Below, one piece after another: positions 8,957 through 16,168 of a stretch of DNA of 33,114 nucleotides (within the stretch, counting starts at the first letter, position 1; the number at the start of each line of letters is the position of its first letter). Source of the DNA: Clostridium thermobutyricum (lineage in GTDB: Bacteria; Bacillota; Clostridia; Ch29); contig JAENYX010000033.1 in assembly GCA_016841565.1 (NCBI GenBank), forward strand, positions 1 to 33,114, given 5' to 3'. The notes beneath the pieces were generated by a model that was not told the DNA's origin, made no database searches, and saw only the letters and a program-made list of their open reading frames with translations. The translations under genes and the position numbers were made by a program.

Positions 8957-9786
8957 ACCTCTCCCTCCCCATCTGACAAGACTTCTCTTAATATTCTCTC
9001 AATGCATACCTCCACCAAAGCCTTCCTGTATTCGGCCGATGCCCTGACGTCGTCAATGGGACTTATCATACTGCCGGCAGACTTTTTTGCCTGTAAAATA
9101 ACATCCTGGGTCTTCATGCCGGAAATATCCATTTCAAAAGCCTTGGGTACAGGAGCACAGGCTCCTGCGGCAACTCTCAGGGTTTGGCCTTCCCTGTAAC
9201 AGGCTACTCCTACCGTTGAAAGATCCGGGCCTTTAATCCTTGCCTTTTTAATGTATCTGCCTTTACCTTCCTTTACCGGTATCCTTAAAGCAGTAAGTAT
9301 TTCGTTATTGCTAAGGCTGGTCTTTTTTACTCCGGTAAAAAGGTCAATCAGGGGTATTTCCCTCCTGCCATTACCCCCATAAACAACCGCTCTTGCGTTC
9401 AGTACAATAAGTGGAGGGGCCATATCGGCGGCCGGTGAAGCGTTGCATACGTTACCTGCCACGGTAGCCCGGTTTCTGACCTGGTGTGACGCCAATACCT
9501 TCCCTGCCTCCACCAGGATGGGAAACCGCTGCCGTATCTCAACGGATTCAATTAATTGGTTGATTGTGGTAACGGCACCTATCTCAATTTCCCCGTCAAG
9601 CAGGCTTATACCCTTAAGCTCCTCTATACATTTTATATCTACAACAGCTTTCGGTACCTTTCCGCTGCTTCTCATGGATACTATAAGATCGGTTCCTCCT
9701 GCAATGAGTTTTGCCCCGGGTTGTGAAAGCAGCTCAACGGCTTGTTTCAGGCTGGTAGGACGATGGTAGTCGAAATGCTTTAACAA
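8953..9786 (-). CDS. xdhB: Xanthine dehydrogenase FAD-binding subunit
   Basis: A 277-residue FAD subunit (FAD_binding_5 plus CO_deh_flav_C). FAD-contacting motifs are LIAGGTDLIVSM (about residues 28-39) and RNRATVAGNVCNASPAADM (about 105-123). The best start is TTG at 9786, with a perfect AGGAGG exactly 7 bases upstream (9794-9799). Longer in-frame starts up to 9822 place that site inside the gene. It is the first gene of the hydroxylase operon. Upstream is an intergenic region with a terminator for the preceding operon, so its promoter should lie at about 9800-9905, but I could not identify a convincing one. Confidence 0.92.
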   Translation of the reverse strand: MLKHFDYHRPTSLKQAVELLSQPGAKLIAGGTDLIVSMRSSGKVPKAVVDIKCIEELKGISLLDGEIEIGAVTTINQLIESVEIRQRFPILVEAGKVLASHQVRNRATVAGNVCNASPAADMAPPLIVLNARAVVYGGNGRREIPLIDLFTGVKKTSLSNNEILTALRIPVKEGKGRYIKKARIKGPDLSTVGVACYREGQTLRVAAGACAPVPKAFEMDISGMKTQDVILQAKKSAGSMISPIDDVRASAEYRKALVEVCIERILREVLSDGEGEV

Positions 9787-9822
9787 AACAGTCCCTCCTT
9801 TCGGGTTGTTAGGACTCACCAA

Positions 9823-10032
9823 AGAAATGCGTTTTCTATCTATTTCACTTATTCCCTTTAAGTTTCCTTTGTGAAGTATCTACAAAAAAATGGCCTTCTG
9901 ATTATGTAAAAAACCGGTAACCTGGGAAAGTACCGGCCGGGAGTATGAGCAAATATTTATAGGTTTGATGGAAAACGTTGTGTATAATGACCCTGGGATT
10001 ATTTCTTTAAAACGGTTATATCCTTGCCTCCT
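9823..10032. other. Intergenic region between methyltransferase and xanthine dehydrogenase genes
   Basis: About 210 bases without a supported gene. It holds the terminator at 9908-9936 and must contain the promoter for the xanthine dehydrogenase operon. I see no clear -35/-10 pair, riboswitch or second ModE-like palindrome in it. Confidence 0.5.
9908..9936 (-). terminator. Rho-independent terminator after the methyltransferase gene
   Basis: On the minus strand CCGGTA (9931-9936) pairs with TACCGG (9914-9919) across an 11-base loop, and six T residues (9908-9913) follow directly. It ends leftward transcription of the NTPase/methyltransferase pair about 100 bases after the methyltransferase stop and insulates the xanthine dehydrogenase operon. 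Confidence 0.7.
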
Positions 10033-10770
10033 TCATTTAACAATGGTTATAAGTGCGCTTTCACGGGAGCTGGGTAAGTAATGCCTGCCATCCCTGTACT
10101 CAAGGTTTTCCGAAAGCCATTGGTTCAATTCTCCATTTCTTGCTGCAAAATCCGGGTAATAATGCTTAAAGAAATCCATAGCTTCTTCCCTGCTGCAAAA
10201 GGGCTGTCCGAACTCGCTTTCAAATACATCAACGCAGTAGTCAACTCCCAGTGCATCCATTATCGGAATAATATCTTTGTGACACGGCTGTCTTAATGTA
10301 CCCGTGTCCATCCCCATCCTCCCGGCCAGAGACAGTACATTAAAATCGTTTTTAATACCCCGGGCGGGTATGGCTATGAATACGTACCTGCTTGAATGTT
10401 CAAGAATTTTCTTCAGTGACCACCCTTGTACCAGACCCATCACATAACTTAAGTATACGGCATGGTACCGGCGGCCAAGTGACAGTTCTTCAAAGGAAAC
10501 GTTTCTGGGCTGTATGTTTGAAAGGCCCAGTTCCTTAATTCTTTCCCCAAGAGCCGCAACCGCCAGACCCGACTTGTCAATAGCCTCTACCCCTGAGCAT
10601 TTCATTGCCAGCTCCATGGTAAGCGATCCAATTCCGCAGCCCACATCCAGAACACTGCCATTCCGGTCAAGGTAACGGCCGGTCATGTCCATTATTCTAC
10701 TGTAGTATGAGGTCAGGCCTTCGGCTTCCCGGTACCACTCAATGCTTTTTACGGTCCAAGGGCACCTCAT
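10033..10770 (-). CDS. Class I SAM-dependent methyltransferase
   Basis: A 245-residue class I methyltransferase. SAM-binding motif I is SVLDVGCGIGSLTMELA at about residues 38-54, followed by an acidic residue after the next strand (GVEAIDKSG). The substrate is not recognisable. The ATG at 10770 overlaps the stop of the NTPase gene (ATGA), with AAGGAGG 8 bases upstream, so the two proteins are co-translated. The pair sits downstream of a ModE-like gene and a ModE-type palindrome, suggesting a molybdenum-linked role. That link is inference from position only. Confidence 0.75.
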   Translation of the reverse strand: MRCPWTVKSIEWYREAEGLTSYYSRIMDMTGRYLDRNGSVLDVGCGIGSLTMELAMKCSGVEAIDKSGLAVAALGERIKELGLSNIQPRNVSFEELSLGRRYHAVYLSYVMGLVQGWSLKKILEHSSRYVFIAIPARGIKNDFNVLSLAGRMGMDTGTLRQPCHKDIIPIMDALGVDYCVDVFESEFGQPFCSREEAMDFFKHYYPDFAARNGELNQWLSENLEYRDGRHYLPSSRESALITIVK

Positions 10771-11303
10771 ATCTTCATCCTCCTTATTTTTTTGAGTATT
10801 CTTTCGGCAAGAATGTCTCTGTTTTTCCCTGTTACTTCAATCAGCCCTACGTCTTCTCTTTTTCTAATCCCATTGAGAAAGGGCACATCCGCGGATTTCA
10901 TAACACCCAGAACCATTTTGGGACTGCTCAGCAGACTGATTACCCTGTCCTGGAAACCAAAGGCTACGGCTTCAAAAAATCCCAGTTCATCCATAACCAC
11001 CAGGTCTACTGCACTTTTCAAGCTGTCCTCCAGAATTCCTGCTCCTATGCTCTCAAAGGCCGCTGTGTCGGCTGTCCATTCCGACCCAATTTTTCTTGCT
11101 ATCATCCTGTACTCCAAGGGAGGAAGGTAATTCATTTTATTAAGCGGTTGTATATAGAATCCCGTTACATTTCCGTCGGTGACATAGGGAAGAGTATAAA
11201 ATCCTCCCGCCGGTATATCCAGATATGACAATTCCAATACAGCCCGGCGTATTATGGTACTCTTGCCAATGTTTATCGGACCTGTCAGAAAAGTATTGTG
11301 CAT
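10767..11303 (-). CDS. THEP1-like nucleoside-triphosphatase (NTPase_1 family)
   Basis: A 178-residue P-loop protein resembling the NTPase_1/THEP1 family. The Walker A motif is GPINIGKST (residues 8-16), and the Walker B region VVMDELGFFE lies near residue 105. Family members hydrolyse nucleoside triphosphates or phosphorylate nucleotides, and the physiological role is generally unclear. The ATG start has GGGAGG 8 bases upstream. It is the first gene of a two-gene unit with the methyltransferase. The promoter-proximal palindrome at 11341-11364 lies about 38 bases before the start codon, a position suited to repression or activation by the neighbouring ModE-like protein. Confidence 0.75.
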   Translation of the reverse strand: MHNTFLTGPINIGKSTIIRRAVLELSYLDIPAGGFYTLPYVTDGNVTGFYIQPLNKMNYLPPLEYRMIARKIGSEWTADTAAFESIGAGILEDSLKSAVDLVVMDELGFFEAVAFGFQDRVISLLSSPKMVLGVMKSADVPFLNGIRKREDVGLIEVTGKNRDILAERILKKIRRMKI

Positions 11304-11340
11304 TTAAACATCCTCCCAAAGGATTGCCGGCATTTGTTTT

Positions 11341-11364
11341 CGCTATACTTCCCGTAGTATAACG
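11341..11364. promoter_or_regulatory. ModE-type operator palindrome
   Basis: A 24-bp interrupted palindrome, CGCTATAC-N8-GTATAACG. With the adjoining bases the arms match in 8 of 9 positions. The Escherichia coli modA operator, as I recall it, has the same 8+8+8 layout, CGTTATAT-N8-ACATAACG. The site lies between the modE-like gene and the NTPase gene, upstream of the latter. Binding is inferred from this resemblance and the adjacent ModE-like gene. Confidence 0.6.
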
Positions 11365-11427
11365 TATCTTAAAAAAAATGTATCCTGCACAACCAACAAA
11401 TTATTAACCCTGTTCAAGACACATTTT

Positions 11428-11769
11428 CTAATACTCCCCAAAGAACTCCGCGAAAAGCTGCGACAATATCTTGTCGGCCTCCTCCCTAAAAAAGGCGAAC
11501 CTTTTCATCAGAAGCTCTGCCTGAACCGTAACCTCCGATCCCCCACCGGCCCTGCCTCCAATCTTTCTCTCCAGAAGCTTGAAGCCAAGTCTCTTTTCCA
11601 GGGTTCTTACCAGCTTCCAGGCCTGTGAATAGGACATGCCCATTTCCCGGGCCGCCTTTTTTAACGAGCCGGTGGCCGTCACGCGGGTAAGAATATCCAT
11701 AGGCCCGTCGCCAAAGGCCTTCCCGTTGTTATCAATCCAAATCTTATACTTAAGATTAAATCCGGTCAT
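11428..11769 (-). CDS. ModE-like winged-helix DNA-binding protein (no molybdate-binding domain)
   Basis: A 113-residue protein matching only the N-terminal LysR-like winged-helix domain of the molybdate regulator ModE. The recognisable stretch is GPMDILTRVTATGSLKKAAREMGMSYSQAWKLV, followed by LERKIGGRAGGGSEVT (residues about 20-85). The C-terminal TOBE/MOP domains that bind molybdate in E. coli ModE are absent. Such short forms are common in clostridia and may sense the metal through a partner or not at all. The start is ATG at 11769, with GAGGT 7 bases upstream, rather than GTG at 11778. It sits between the cooS-like gene and the NTPase/methyltransferase pair, with a ModE-like operator just downstream. 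Confidence 0.85.
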   Translation of the reverse strand: MTGFNLKYKIWIDNNGKAFGDGPMDILTRVTATGSLKKAAREMGMSYSQAWKLVRTLEKRLGFKLLERKIGGRAGGGSEVTVQAELLMKRFAFFREEADKILSQLFAEFFGEY

Positions 11770-11883
11770 AGTGTTCACCTCATGCCATTAATCAGGATTT
11801 CCACATTTATACTTCCAGACCTTTAGCAAGTATTCACAAAATTCGGATAAGCATTAGATATATTTTATACAAAACCAAGGCGG

Positions 11884-12041
11884 TACCTGACGTGCAAACA
11901 GGACATCAGTCTATTATAAAATTGCCAGTAGGCACAATGCCCTTTCTCGGGTACTGGGTGCAAACAGGACATCAGTCTATTATAAAAGGTTGATCCGGGT
12001 CTGTCCCGTGTTTTATTAATCATAGGTTTGCACGGTAACCC
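11884..12041. repeat. Two direct 30-bp repeats plus a shortened inverted copy upstream of the CooS-like gene
   Basis: An identical 30-bp unit (begins GTGCAAACAGGACATC, ends CTATTATAAAA) occurs at 11892-11921 and 11958-11987, separated by 36 bases. The similarity extends to the left of both copies (GGTACCTGAC and GGTACTGG). A shortened inverted relative lies at 12011-12041, with GTTTGCAC and TTTTATTAAT in reverse. Copies two and three can pair (GTGCAAAC with GTTTGCAC) to form a large hairpin. The 36-base interval itself has CCAGTA and TACTGG ends. This could be a duplicated operator or leader element of the downstream gene. A two-repeat CRISPR remnant is the alternative. Confidence 0.6.
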
Positions 12042-12091
12042 AAATATACCATTTAAAAAGCATAATCGCCCAGTTGAAGGAAATACTACAC

Positions 12092-14050
12092 ATGATATAC
12101 CCAACCAATTACCAGAAGGAGGTTTCCACTAATTCCATGACTGAGACCGTACTGGAAAGAACCGAAGGCCGTGTCAGCTATCACCAATCGGTGGAAGAAA
12201 TGCTCAGGAGAATAAGGGATGACGGTTTGACCAACGCCTTTGACCGCTGGAGTGACCAGGAAAAATTAAGATGCAAATTCTGCCTCCAGGGGCTGAGCTG
12301 CCAGCTTTGTACCCATGGGCCGTGCAGGATTAACGAAAAGGCAGGAGTTACAAGGGGTGTCTGCGGCATAGAAGGCGATGCCATGGCCATGCGGAATTTA
12401 CTAATGCGCAATATTATGGGAGCAGGGACATACAGCCACCATGCCTACCAGGCTTTTAGGACTCTTAAATCAACCGGGGAGGGCAAAACCCCTTTTTCGT
12501 TGGCCGATACCCATAAGCTCAAGTGGATGTGCGAAAAAGCAGGTATTGATACAGCCCTGGATATGAATGAGATGGCAATACAGCTTGGTGATTTCCTGGA
12601 GGAGGAGCTGCACAAGGACTACGACAGTCCAAGCAAAATGGTGGAAGCCTTTGCACCCCAAAAGAGAAAACAAATATGGAAGGACCTTGCCATTTACCCT
12701 GCAGGGGTTGTATATGAGATCCAGGATGCCATAGCCAGTTGCCTTACTAATGTTGACGGTGATTATGTTTCGCTGGCAAAGAAGGCATTAAGGCTGGGCC
12801 TTGCCACCATTTATACCGCACAGATCGGGCTTGAGATGGTGCAGGATATACTCTTCGGGACTCCCACGCCCCACCAGACCAACGTTGACCTTGGAATAAT
12901 GGACTCCGATTATGTAAACATAGTATTCAACGGCCACCAGCCCTGGGCGGGGGTTGCCACACTGCTCAAGGCAAGAACTCCGGAGGTTCAGGCAAAAGCA
13001 AAGGCAGCCGGTGCAAAGGGACTTAGGATAGTAGGCTCCATAGAAACAGGGCAGGAGCTGCTGCAAAGGTATGAAATAGACGACATATTTGTAGGCCTTA
13101 TGGGCAATTGGCTGTCCATAGAACCGCTTCTGGCAACCGGAACGGTGGATGTATTCACCATGGAGGAAAACTGTTCCCCCCCGGCAATAGGCCAGTATGC
13201 CGACAAATACCAGATAACCATGGTCAGTGTTAACGACATAGTGAGGATACCCGGCCTTAAGCATACCTATGACTACAAACCGCCCGAAGCCAACTTTATA
13301 GCAGACCGGCTTATTGAGCTTGGTATTGAGAACTTCAGCAAAAGAAAGAACAATATAAAGCCCGTTGTGCCCGACATAAAACAAAAAGCCATAGCCGGGT
13401 TTTCCACCGAGGCGGTACTCAAAGCCCTGGGCAACAGTCTTGACCCGCTGGTGGATGTGATATCCAAGGGAAGTATTAAGGGAGTAGTAGCCCTGGTAAG
13501 CTGCTCAACTCTGCGAAACGGTCCCCAGGATCAGGTAACTGTAAACGTTGCAAAAGAGCTTATAAAAAGGGATATCCTTGTGGTCAGCGGCGGATGCGGT
13601 AACCACGCCCTTGAGGTTGCCGGCCTTTGCAATACCAATGCCTTGGAAATGGCGGGGCCTGGACTGAAGGCAGTCTGCCAAAGCCTTGGTATACCGCCGG
13701 TACTCAGTTTCGGGACCTGCACCGATACCGGCAGGATTTCCATGCTGGTAACCGCCCTGGCCGACCATCTGGGGGTTGATATACCCGACCTGCCCATAGC
13801 AGTCACGGCGCCCGAGTGGATGGAGCAAAAGGCAACAATTGACGGTTTCTTCGCCGTTGCCTACGGCGCATACACACACCTTTCCCCTGTACCATTTATA
13901 ACCGGGGCTCCCAACCTTGTCAAGCTGCTCACCGAGGATGTGGAGCATCTGACGGGGGGTAAAATCGCCCTTGGGGATGATCCCGAACAGATAGCAATTG
14001 ATATAGAAAGGCACATTATTGAAAAAAGAAAAAAACTGGGCCTTAACTAG
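12092..14050 (+). CDS. cooS: CooS-family Ni,Fe-CO dehydrogenase homolog with altered active-site ligand (CooS-V/hybrid-cluster-like)
   Basis: A 652-residue CooS-family protein, the usual length. Cluster B ligands are C70, C73, C78 and C91. Cluster D is a CX2C pair, C61/C64, instead of the common CX7C. Of the six C-cluster ligands of C. hydrogenoformans CODH-II, five align: H282 (NGHQPW), C361 (EENCSPP), C471 (VSCSTL), C502 (GGCGNHA) and C543 (GTCTDTG), with the catalytic-lysine equivalent K580 (APEWMEQK). The sixth, Cys295, normally in GICCTGNE, is replaced by E318 in GSIETGQE. The histidine relay after H116 is also lost (Y, F, L). Hybrid-cluster proteins use a glutamate here, and the deviant CooS-V holds an Fe/S/O cluster and does not oxidise CO. 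No cooC or cooF is adjacent. Start ATG 12092 has GAAGGA 10 bases upstream. TTG 12074 has no site, and ATG 12137 has AGGAGG 14 bases upstream. Confidence 0.88.
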   Translation: MIYPTNYQKEVSTNSMTETVLERTEGRVSYHQSVEEMLRRIRDDGLTNAFDRWSDQEKLRCKFCLQGLSCQLCTHGPCRINEKAGVTRGVCGIEGDAMAMRNLLMRNIMGAGTYSHHAYQAFRTLKSTGEGKTPFSLADTHKLKWMCEKAGIDTALDMNEMAIQLGDFLEEELHKDYDSPSKMVEAFAPQKRKQIWKDLAIYPAGVVYEIQDAIASCLTNVDGDYVSLAKKALRLGLATIYTAQIGLEMVQDILFGTPTPHQTNVDLGIMDSDYVNIVFNGHQPWAGVATLLKARTPEVQAKAKAAGAKGLRIVGSIETGQELLQRYEIDDIFVGLMGNWLSIEPLLATGTVDVFTMEENCSPPAIGQYADKYQITMVSVNDIVRIPGLKHTYDYKPPEANFIADRLIELGIENFSKRKNNIKPVVPDIKQKAIAGFSTEAVLKALGNSLDPLVDVISKGSIKGVVALVSCSTLRNGPQDQVTVNVAKELIKRDILVVSGGCGNHALEVAGLCNTNALEMAGPGLKAVCQSLGIPPVLSFGTCTDTGRISMLVTALADHLGVDIPDLPIAVTAPEWMEQKATIDGFFAVAYGAYTHLSPVPFITGAPNLVKLLTEDVEHLTGGKIALGDDPEQIAIDIERHIIEKRKKLGLN

Positions 14051-14057
14051 AACGAAT

Positions 14058-14080
14058 GGGGGCAGTCCATGCCCCTTTTT
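14058..14080 (+). terminator. Rho-independent terminator after the CooS-like gene
   Basis: GGGGCA (14059-14064), loop GTCCA, TGCCCC (14070-14075), then TTTTT (14076-14080), 8 bases after the TAG stop. It lies against the end of the convergent response-regulator gene and may also slow transcription from that side, although the T-run on that strand is poor. Confidence 0.85.
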
Positions 14081-14707
14081 CTATTTTAAAGCATATTTAT
14101 TCTTGGGCCTTCCTACCTTACCATAGTGCGGCACGGCATTAACCCTGCCCTCTTCAACCAAATACTGCAAATACCTGTGCACCGTCTGATAGGCCAGGTC
14201 CACTCCCGCCGTTATTTGTTCTATGCTTACAGCCTCTTTCTGTTCCTTCAGGAAGTCGCAAATAATGCTCAGGGTAGCGGTACTGATGCCTTTATCTACA
14301 AAAACCTGCTGCATTTCATTCATGTGCTTGCGCTGAATCTCATTTATCTTGAGGTTTATTTTTATGCGGGATATCAAATCGGGTGACCTTATGGGTTTGA
14401 CTGCAAAATCCGTAGCTCCGGCAGTCATGAACTTCTCGGCTATCTCCTGGCGCTCATCCACCGTAAGAACCAATATTGATACAGCTTCGTCCTGTTGGCG
14501 TATCTTTTTTACGGTGGTCAGACCATCAAAGCCCGGCATGTGATAATCAACTATCACAAGATTTGGCCGGTAGACGGTGAACAGGTCACATCCTTGCTTA
14601 CCGTTTGACGCCAGCTTGGGCTCCCATCCGCCTACGTGACATATTTCCCTGATTGTATATAATATGTCGGGCTCATCATCAATTACAAGAATCCTGTGAT
14701 TACTCAT
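14081..14707 (-). CDS. Response regulator, CitB/DcuR type
   Basis: A 208-residue response regulator. The receiver domain (about 1-125) has the acidic pocket VIDDEPD, the phosphoacceptor D54 in VIVDYHMPG, the conserved threonine/lysine switch LVLTVDE and AVKPI. The C-terminal part (about 140-205) matches the helix-turn-helix of the CitB/DpiA/DcuR family, including the ending YGKVGRPKNKYAL. Relatives control uptake and use of citrate, C4-dicarboxylates or similar solutes. The start is ATG 14707, with AGGGGG 7 bases upstream. The in-frame ATG at 14713 is only 1 base from that site. The kinase gene ends 37 bases upstream, so they form a two-component pair. The likely target is the divergent permease at 18680. 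Confidence 0.9.
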   Translation of the reverse strand: MSNHRILVIDDEPDILYTIREICHVGGWEPKLASNGKQGCDLFTVYRPNLVIVDYHMPGFDGLTTVKKIRQQDEAVSILVLTVDERQEIAEKFMTAGATDFAVKPIRSPDLISRIKINLKINEIQRKHMNEMQQVFVDKGISTATLSIICDFLKEQKEAVSIEQITAGVDLAYQTVHRYLQYLVEEGRVNAVPHYGKVGRPKNKYALK

Positions 14708-14744
14708 AGTCATTCCCCCTATTCCCCGGTGAAATATTTGCTGA

Positions 14745-16127
14745 TTATTTGCTGCTGCCTGAAAAATTGGCTGCCGAAGGCAGGAACAAGTTTACTGTCG
14801 TTCCTTCCCCGGGGCAGCTTTTTATTTCTATCCAGCCGCTGTGGTTTTCTATTATCTGTTTGGCAAAAGTCAGTCCCAGCCCGGAGGTATTCCTTGTGGA
14901 AAACCCCGCTTCCCATATACGGTTTATATCCTCTTCCCTTATACCGGTTCCGTTATCCCGGATGGTTATTATTATCCCTCCATCACATGCTGCCACATTA
15001 AAACGGATTTCTTTGAACAGATGCCGGCAGGGCGCAACAATGGCATTTTCCAGAAGGTTTAGAACTGCTCTTGCCGCCCTTATTTTATTAACATAGATTT
15101 CGGGCAGGTTTTCATCCAAATTAATGTCAATATTAATGCTCGAATCCTCAAGAGGCAGCTGCGCTCTGATGTAATTGACCAATTCCTGGGGTTTCAGTTT
15201 TTGGCGTGCCGATTCATAGAGTATCCCGGAAATCATTTCGTTCATTTTAACTACGGAATTCTCTATGTGTTCACTGTATTCTTCAAGTTTGGCGCCGTTA
15301 CCTGCAACGGCCAGCAGCGAATTCAGCCCCCGCACGGTGGCAAGGGGAGTCTTCAAATCGTGCACCAGCGAATAGATCTCCTGATACAGCCGGTTTTCCA
15401 TAATAGTAGCCTTCATTTGTTGAATCTCGGTCTCCTTCTCATGGTTTTCCCGTATTATGCGCATACTCTGGTTGTAATTTGTGAACAGTATGGCGGTAAT
15501 AACCGCCGAAGAAATTACCGGCAGAAAAAAAGCAAAACCGGTAAAATCAAGTACCGTACCTGACTGCAGGTACAAGCCGGCAATTTTTATGCTGATAGGA
15601 ATATCACTCTGTCCAATGCTGTAGGGAGACAGAGCCGGCATAACGTTCAACCACTGGAAAGCAAAGAAAACCTGTATGGATACCAGGGACACCTGTAAGT
15701 AATTGCCGGTTTCTTTTAATACCCTTTCAACCATTAAAAGTGAAATAAGCGCTGCCAGAACTGTAGACACCGGTTCCCAGGGCAATTGGTGTATCAGGAA
15801 GCTTAACCAGTGCAAAAAAGCAATCAAAACAACCATAGCCGCAAACCTGGAAACTCTTCTTAACACAGTCTCAAACCCAAAGGACCCCATGTATAATACA
15901 ACGCCCAGGAATAAGAATATGCTTTGCACTGAAAACAACAGGCATGTCAGTGCCGAAGCAAGAATTAGATTCCCGCTGTCTCCTTTACTGACAGCACTTC
16001 TGATAAGATCGGTGACATCAAACCATGTATATTGAAAAACAAGCGGAAAGATCATGCCGAATCCTATCAGCGATACTGTCAGAACAATAGGAGCTTTTTT
16101 ATGCATGGGTTCACTTAATACCGTCAA
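14745..16127 (-). CDS. Multi-pass membrane sensor histidine kinase
   Basis: A 460-residue kinase. The N-terminal 215 residues form about six or seven membrane segments without an obvious extracellular PAS domain. Then come a short coiled linker (NYNQSMRIIRENHEKETEIQQMK), the HisKA H-box with H256 (LVHDLKTPLATVRG), and the HATPase domain with N357/N361 (LNLLENAIV), G1 IRDNGTGI (about 389-396) and G2 GLGLTFAKQII. CitB-family regulators usually pair with PAS-containing CitA/DcuS kinases, so the multi-pass input domain is atypical. The TTG start has AAGGAAG about 8 bases upstream. The upstream genes encode two lipoproteins, including a solute-binding protein that may present ligand to this kinase. 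Confidence 0.9.
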   Translation of the reverse strand: MTVLSEPMHKKAPIVLTVSLIGFGMIFPLVFQYTWFDVTDLIRSAVSKGDSGNLILASALTCLLFSVQSIFLFLGVVLYMGSFGFETVLRRVSRFAAMVVLIAFLHWLSFLIHQLPWEPVSTVLAALISLLMVERVLKETGNYLQVSLVSIQVFFAFQWLNVMPALSPYSIGQSDIPISIKIAGLYLQSGTVLDFTGFAFFLPVISSAVITAILFTNYNQSMRIIRENHEKETEIQQMKATIMENRLYQEIYSLVHDLKTPLATVRGLNSLLAVAGNGAKLEEYSEHIENSVVKMNEMISGILYESARQKLKPQELVNYIRAQLPLEDSSINIDINLDENLPEIYVNKIRAARAVLNLLENAIVAPCRHLFKEIRFNVAACDGGIIITIRDNGTGIREEDINRIWEAGFSTRNTSGLGLTFAKQIIENHSGWIEIKSCPGEGTTVNLFLPSAANFSGSSK

Positions 16128-16168
16128 TGGACATCTTCCTTTTTGTGGTTTTTTGTTAATACCCCCTG

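Noticed and set aside
11892..11987. Two-repeat CRISPR array (30-bp repeats, 36-bp spacer)
   Set aside because: Only two repeats, no cas genes in the window, similarity runs past the repeat boundary, and a shortened inverted copy lies nearby. Kept as a repeat with CRISPR as an alternative.
11865..12104. Small minus-strand reading frame with an internal peptide repeat
   Set aside because: The peptide repeat is only the translation of the DNA repeats. It has no ribosome-binding site and no family resemblance.
12788..13384. Long minus-strand open frame inside the CooS-like gene
   Set aside because: It is antisense to a conserved enzyme, has no recognisable domain and no convincing start site.
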